NCBI GenBank assembly: GCA_964542435.1
Contig: CAZIVE010000055.1
Location: forward strand, 1-17,827
Length of the DNA stretch: 17,827 nt
From: CAZIVE01 sp964542435
Lineage (GTDB): Bacteria > Bacteroidota > Bacteroidia > Bacteroidales > Tannerellaceae
Reading direction: 5' to 3'
This document shows, one piece after another, positions 14,368 to 17,827 of this stretch. Numbering within the stretch: the stretch's first letter is position 1; each line of letters starts with the position of its first letter. A program made the translations under genes and the position numbers. Below the pieces are notes generated by a model. The model saw nothing but the letters and a program-made list of their open reading frames with translations, was not told the origin of the DNA and did no database searches.

Positions 14368-15648
14368 ATGGAAATAGTCAGATATCCGAAAAGAGATCAA
14401 TGGAAGGCATTGTCTGCCCGTCCGGCTTTGGACGTGACAACCCTATTCGATTCGGTTCGTGCCGTATTGGATGAGGTTCGTAAAGAGGGAGATTCTGCGG
14501 TCAAGCGTTACGAAGAGAAGTTCGACAAGGTCGTGCTCGATTCCTTACGCGTGACGGAAGAGGAGATCAAAGAGGCCGCTGCGCTTGTCCCTGACGATCT
14601 GAAGCAGGCTATCTTGGCAGCCAAGAAGAACATCGAGGCTTTCCATGCGGCACAGCGTTTCGAAGGTTGTACGGTGGAGACGATTCCCGGTGTGACCTGC
14701 CGTCAGAAAGCAGTGCCGATTGAAAAGGTCGGTCTTTATATTCCCGGAGGAACAGCTCCACTTTTCTCAACGGTGCTGATGCTGGCTGTTCCGGCACGCA
14801 TTGCAGGTTGCCGTGAGATTGTTCTTTGTACGCCGCCGGCTCGTGACGGAAAAGTAAATCCTGCCATTCTCTTCACAGCCGAAGCTGCCGGAGTGAGTCG
14901 CATTTACAAGATTGGAGGCATTCAGGCCATTGGTGCTATGGCTTATGGAACGGAATCTGTTCCGAAAGTCTATAAGATCTTCGGACCGGGCAATCAGTAT
15001 GTGATGGCTGCCAAACAATTGGTCAGTCTGCGTGATGTGGCAATCGATATGCCGGCTGGACCTTCCGAAGTGGAGGTGATTGCCGATGCGGATGCCAATC
15101 CCGATTTCATTGCGTCCGATTTCCTTTCTCAAGCGGAACACGGCATCGACAGTCAGGCTATGCTGCTTACGACCGACGAGAAGATCATTCCGCCTGTTGT
15201 CCAGTCTATCGAAGCTCAGCTGGAACAGCTTCCCCGCAAAAAGATCACGGAGCAGGCGTTGACACACAGCCGCATCATCCTGCTGAAAGATGACGAGGAA
15301 TTGATGGACTTCACCAATCTCTATGCACCCGAGCATCTGATCATTCAGACAAAGAACTATGCCGAACTGGCTGAGAAGGTGGAGAATGCCGGAAGCGTTT
15401 TCCTCGGACCTTATACGCCGGAAAGTGCCGGCGACTATGCTTCCGGAACCAATCACACGCTGCCGACCGGCGGTTATGCACATGCTTACAGCGGCGTCAA
15501 TCTCGACAGCTTTGTCCGCAAGATGACTTTTCAGGAGATCACTCCCGAAGGAATCCGCGGACTGGGCGATACAATCCGAATCATGGCTTCCGGTGAGAAA
15601 CTTGATGCTCACCGCAATGCCGTAACCATCAGACTGAACACGTTATGA
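14368..15648 (+). CDS. hisD: Histidinol dehydrogenase
   Basis: A 426-residue zinc enzyme that oxidises L-histidinol to L-histidine in two NAD-dependent steps, the end of the pathway. The predicted zinc ligands are Q255 and H258 (SQAEHG), D356 (SAGDYASG) and H415 near the C-terminus. The catalytic acid-base pair is E322-H323 (APEHLI). All are offset by exactly four from the E. coli numbering, so the fold is conserved without gaps in this region. AGPSEVEVIAD and GTNHTLPT are further family marks. The start at 14368 is chosen because of the Shine-Dalgarno site at 14355-14360. Its stop overlaps the hisC start (ATGA), which indicates translational coupling. Confidence 0.97.
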   Translation: MEIVRYPKRDQWKALSARPALDVTTLFDSVRAVLDEVRKEGDSAVKRYEEKFDKVVLDSLRVTEEEIKEAAALVPDDLKQAILAAKKNIEAFHAAQRFEGCTVETIPGVTCRQKAVPIEKVGLYIPGGTAPLFSTVLMLAVPARIAGCREIVLCTPPARDGKVNPAILFTAEAAGVSRIYKIGGIQAIGAMAYGTESVPKVYKIFGPGNQYVMAAKQLVSLRDVAIDMPAGPSEVEVIADADANPDFIASDFLSQAEHGIDSQAMLLTTDEKIIPPVVQSIEAQLEQLPRKKITEQALTHSRIILLKDDEELMDFTNLYAPEHLIIQTKNYAELAEKVENAGSVFLGPYTPESAGDYASGTNHTLPTGGYAHAYSGVNLDSFVRKMTFQEITPEGIRGLGDTIRIMASGEKLDAHRNAVTIRLNTL

Positions 15649-16685
15649 AACCATTAGAGCAACTGGTGCGTCCCAATATCTGGCGTTTGCAACCCTATTC
15701 TTCCGCTCGCGGAGAGTTTCATGGAGATGCATCCGTATTTCTCGATGCCAATGAGAATCCCTTCAACAGTGAATACAATCGTTATCCCGATCCTTTGCAG
15801 TGGAAGCTGAAGGAGAAGATTGCCGCCTTGAAAGGTGTGGACGTAAAAAACATTTTCCTCGGCAACGGTAGTGATGAACCGATCGATCTCTTTATCCGTA
15901 CCTTCTGTGAACCGCGTATTGACAACGTTGTCAGCATTACGCCGTCTTACGGAATGTATCAGGTGGCGGCTGAGACCAACGATGTGGCTTTCCGCACCGT
16001 CAAGCTGAATGAGCAGTTCGACATTACAGCGGCTTCGCTGCTTGCTGCTGTGGACAAATATACGAAGCTCATCTATCTCTGTTCGCCCAATAATCCTACG
16101 GGAAATCTCCTGAATCGTGAAGAACTGAAGAAGGTGCTGAATCTGTTCGAAGGAATTGTCATTATCGATGAGGCTTATGTGGACTTTTCCTCGGAGCCTT
16201 CCTTCCTCAGTGAACTGAAAAACTATCCCAATCTCGTGGTCTTCCAAACCTTTTCGAAGGCTTGGGGCGCTGCAGGAATACGTCTCGGAATGGCCTTCGC
16301 ATCGCCGGAAATCATTGCCGTTCTTAACAAGGTCAAATATCCATACAATGTCAATATCCTGACACAGCGAAGCGCCATCGAACTGCTCTCGCACGAAGAT
16401 CGTATGCATCAGCAGAAGGCTGAAATCCTTTCCCAGCGTGCCATGCTTGAGAAAGAGCTGCCGACGTTTGAATGTGTCCGTAAGGTATATCCGAGCGATT
16501 CCAACTTCCTTTTGATGGATGTGGGTGATGCCAACGGAATGTATGATTATCTGGTGGAAAAAGGCGTTATCGTTCGAAATAGAAACAATATCACGCTGTG
16601 CGAAGGTTGTCTGCGCATCACGGTCGGAACGCCCGAAGAGAATGCCACTTTGCTCAACGCTTTGAAGGAAAGGAATGCAAAATGA
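15645..16685 (+). CDS. hisC: Histidinol-phosphate aminotransferase
   Basis: A 346-residue PLP enzyme that moves an amino group from glutamate to imidazole-acetol phosphate, giving histidinol phosphate. The fold-type I marks are present: SPNNPTGN, DEAYVDF, and the PLP-binding lysine K205 in FSKAWGAAGIRLG. The start LVRPNIWRLQPYSSARGEF...LDANENPF is typical of HisC, not of the related tyrosine or aspartate transaminases, and the operon position supports this. It overlaps hisD by 4 bases at its start and hisB by 4 bases at its end, both as ATGA. Confidence 0.96.
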   Translation: MKPLEQLVRPNIWRLQPYSSARGEFHGDASVFLDANENPFNSEYNRYPDPLQWKLKEKIAALKGVDVKNIFLGNGSDEPIDLFIRTFCEPRIDNVVSITPSYGMYQVAAETNDVAFRTVKLNEQFDITAASLLAAVDKYTKLIYLCSPNNPTGNLLNREELKKVLNLFEGIVIIDEAYVDFSSEPSFLSELKNYPNLVVFQTFSKAWGAAGIRLGMAFASPEIIAVLNKVKYPYNVNILTQRSAIELLSHEDRMHQQKAEILSQRAMLEKELPTFECVRKVYPSDSNFLLMDVGDANGMYDYLVEKGVIVRNRNNITLCEGCLRITVGTPEENATLLNALKERNAK

Positions 16686-17812
16686 AGAAGAGAGCTTTAT
16701 TTATCGACCGCGACGGCACGCTGATCATCGAACCGGAAGTTACGGAACAGGTGGATAGCTTCGAGAAGCTGGAGTTCTATCCGAAGATTTTTCGCAATCT
16801 CTATTTCATTCGTAAGAATCTCGATTTCGAATTCGTGATGGTGACTAACCAGGACGGATTGGGAACGGCTTCTTTTCCGGAAGATACATTTTGGCCGCCT
16901 CATAATCTCATGTTGAAGACGCTTGAAGGCGAAGGCATCGTTTTTGATGACATTCAGATCGATCCCTCTTTTCCTGCCGACCATTCGCCGAATCGGAAGC
17001 CGGAAATCGGAATGCTTAAAAAATATCTCACTGAAGACTATGATCTTTCACAAAGCTATGTCATCGGCGATCGCCCGACGGATCTGAAGATGGCTGTGAA
17101 TCTGGGAGCCAAGAGCATCTGGCTGCATGCCGACGATGAGGAAGCTGCGAAAACGCTTGCTGAAAATCCGGCCTTGAAACCTTCACTCATCACGCCTGAC
17201 TGGGACAAAATCACGGAGTTCCTTTTTGCCGGAGAACGTTCGGCAGAGGTTCGTCGTACGACCAAGGAAACGGATATTTACGTTCGTCTCAATCTGGACG
17301 GAACAGGTAAATGTGATATCACCACAGGTCTCGGTTTCTTCGATCACATGTTGGAGCAGATCGGACGTCACGGTGGATTTGATCTGACTGTCCATACGAA
17401 AGGCGATCTGGAAGTGGACGAGCATCATACCATTGAAGATACAGCGCTTGCTTTAGGTGAAGCCATCCGAAAAGCGTTGGGTGATAAACGAGGCATCGAA
17501 CGTTACGGATATTGTCTGCCGATGGACGATTGTCTGTGCAGTGTGGCATTGGATTTCGGCGGACGTCCATGGCTCGTTTGGGATGCGGAGTTTCATCGTG
17601 AAAAGATAGGAGAGATGCCGACCGAGATGTTTCTCCATTTTTTCAAGAGTCTTTCCGATGCAGCCTTGATGAATCTCAACATCAAAGCCGAAGGTACCAA
17701 CGAACATCACAAGATTGAAGGCATTTTCAAGGCACTTGCCCGTTCTCTCAAGATGGCCGTACATCGTGACATCTACAAGTATGAGCTGCCAAGTACCAAG
17801 GGAACACTCTGA
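16682..17812 (+). CDS. hisB: Bifunctional histidinol-phosphatase / imidazoleglycerol-phosphate dehydratase
   Basis: A 376-residue fused HisNB enzyme. Residues 1-~170 are a HAD phosphatase (nucleophile D9 and acid D11 in FIDRDGT; TNQDG; GDRPTD at 129-134) that hydrolyses histidinol phosphate. Residues ~187-376 are the manganese-dependent dehydratase, with HHTIEDTA from H248, a second EHHKIEGIFKALA motif near the end and DFGGRP. The fusion order is as in E. coli. In the phosphatase, the stretch IDPSFPADHSPNRKP replaces the zinc loop CPHLPADECDC: the four ligand positions are D94, S96, S102 and N104, so this domain probably folds without zinc. The frame extends upstream to 16598 inside hisC, but ATG 16682 in the ATGA overlap is the evident start. 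Later his genes (hisH, A, F, I) are not in the window. Confidence 0.96.
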   Translation: MKKRALFIDRDGTLIIEPEVTEQVDSFEKLEFYPKIFRNLYFIRKNLDFEFVMVTNQDGLGTASFPEDTFWPPHNLMLKTLEGEGIVFDDIQIDPSFPADHSPNRKPEIGMLKKYLTEDYDLSQSYVIGDRPTDLKMAVNLGAKSIWLHADDEEAAKTLAENPALKPSLITPDWDKITEFLFAGERSAEVRRTTKETDIYVRLNLDGTGKCDITTGLGFFDHMLEQIGRHGGFDLTVHTKGDLEVDEHHTIEDTALALGEAIRKALGDKRGIERYGYCLPMDDCLCSVALDFGGRPWLVWDAEFHREKIGEMPTEMFLHFFKSLSDAALMNLNIKAEGTNEHHKIEGIFKALARSLKMAVHRDIYKYELPSTKGTL

Positions 17813-17827
17813 AAAGGTGCTCTGTGA

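Noticed and set aside
14767..15612. 281-codon open frame on the minus strand
   Set aside because: Antisense to hisD, where every zinc and catalytic residue is in place; no family signature in the antisense product.
16598..16681. Earlier start of hisB inside hisC
   Set aside because: It would add 28 residues encoded out of frame within hisC; the HAD domain begins normally at ATG 16682 in an ATGA overlap.

Overview
The window looks like a chromosomal core segment of a Bacteroidales bacterium, probably close to Prevotella. Three things point there. Most gene starts lack a Shine-Dalgarno sequence but have a Bacteroidetes-type -7 box (TAnnTTTG) a short distance upstream. The first protein ends in a domain resembling a type IX secretion (T9SS) sorting signal. 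The gene content (periplasmic DPP IV peptidase, fused HisB, hisGDCB order) also fits. This placement is inferred from sequence character and gene content, not from a database match.

Left part (1-3597). A promoter leads into a secreted protein with a discoidin-like domain, a CotH kinase-like domain and a C-terminal sorting-like tail. A TIGR01212/YhcC-type radical SAM protein follows closely. Then comes a 511-base gap, most of it an array of about seven degenerate 41-42-bp tandem units.

Middle part (3544-13206). A good promoter drives a DPP IV peptidase with lipA 5 bases downstream. Next is a membrane protein whose C-terminal half looks like a Nudix domain without the catalytic Nudix box. Its 3' end overlaps a convergent YfcE/MJ0936-type metallophosphoesterase gene by 12 bases. 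The phosphoesterase and ppk1 diverge from a perfect 16-bp palindrome carrying back-to-back -7 boxes. ppk1 converges on an rsmF-like rRNA m5C methyltransferase gene, and an 8-bp hairpin spans both stop codons. The rsmF-like gene diverges from an RsmI-like methyltransferase gene over a second, nearly palindromic promoter core. A WbpD/WlbB-like left-handed beta-helix acetyltransferase follows the RsmI-like gene after 2 bases.

Right part (13281-17827). This is a histidine biosynthesis operon, hisG-hisD-hisC-hisB, with tight spacing (4-bp ATGA overlaps at D/C and C/B). Between a near-consensus promoter and hisG sits an untracked 15-codon leader ORF, MRTLFIHLHHHYSGQ, with four His codons in a five-codon stretch. 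It is followed by a strong hairpin with a T-run, and a competing pairing of the hairpin's 5' arm with the end of the leader ORF is possible. This is the architecture of classical translation-coupled transcription attenuation and is the most interesting regulatory system in the window. HisB is the fused phosphatase-dehydratase form, but its phosphatase domain lacks all four zinc ligands of the E. coli type.

I see no mobile element, CRISPR array, tRNA or rRNA gene, and no sign of a multi-gene accessory or defence system. The novelty lies in regulatory architecture, the repeat array and a few divergent protein domains.
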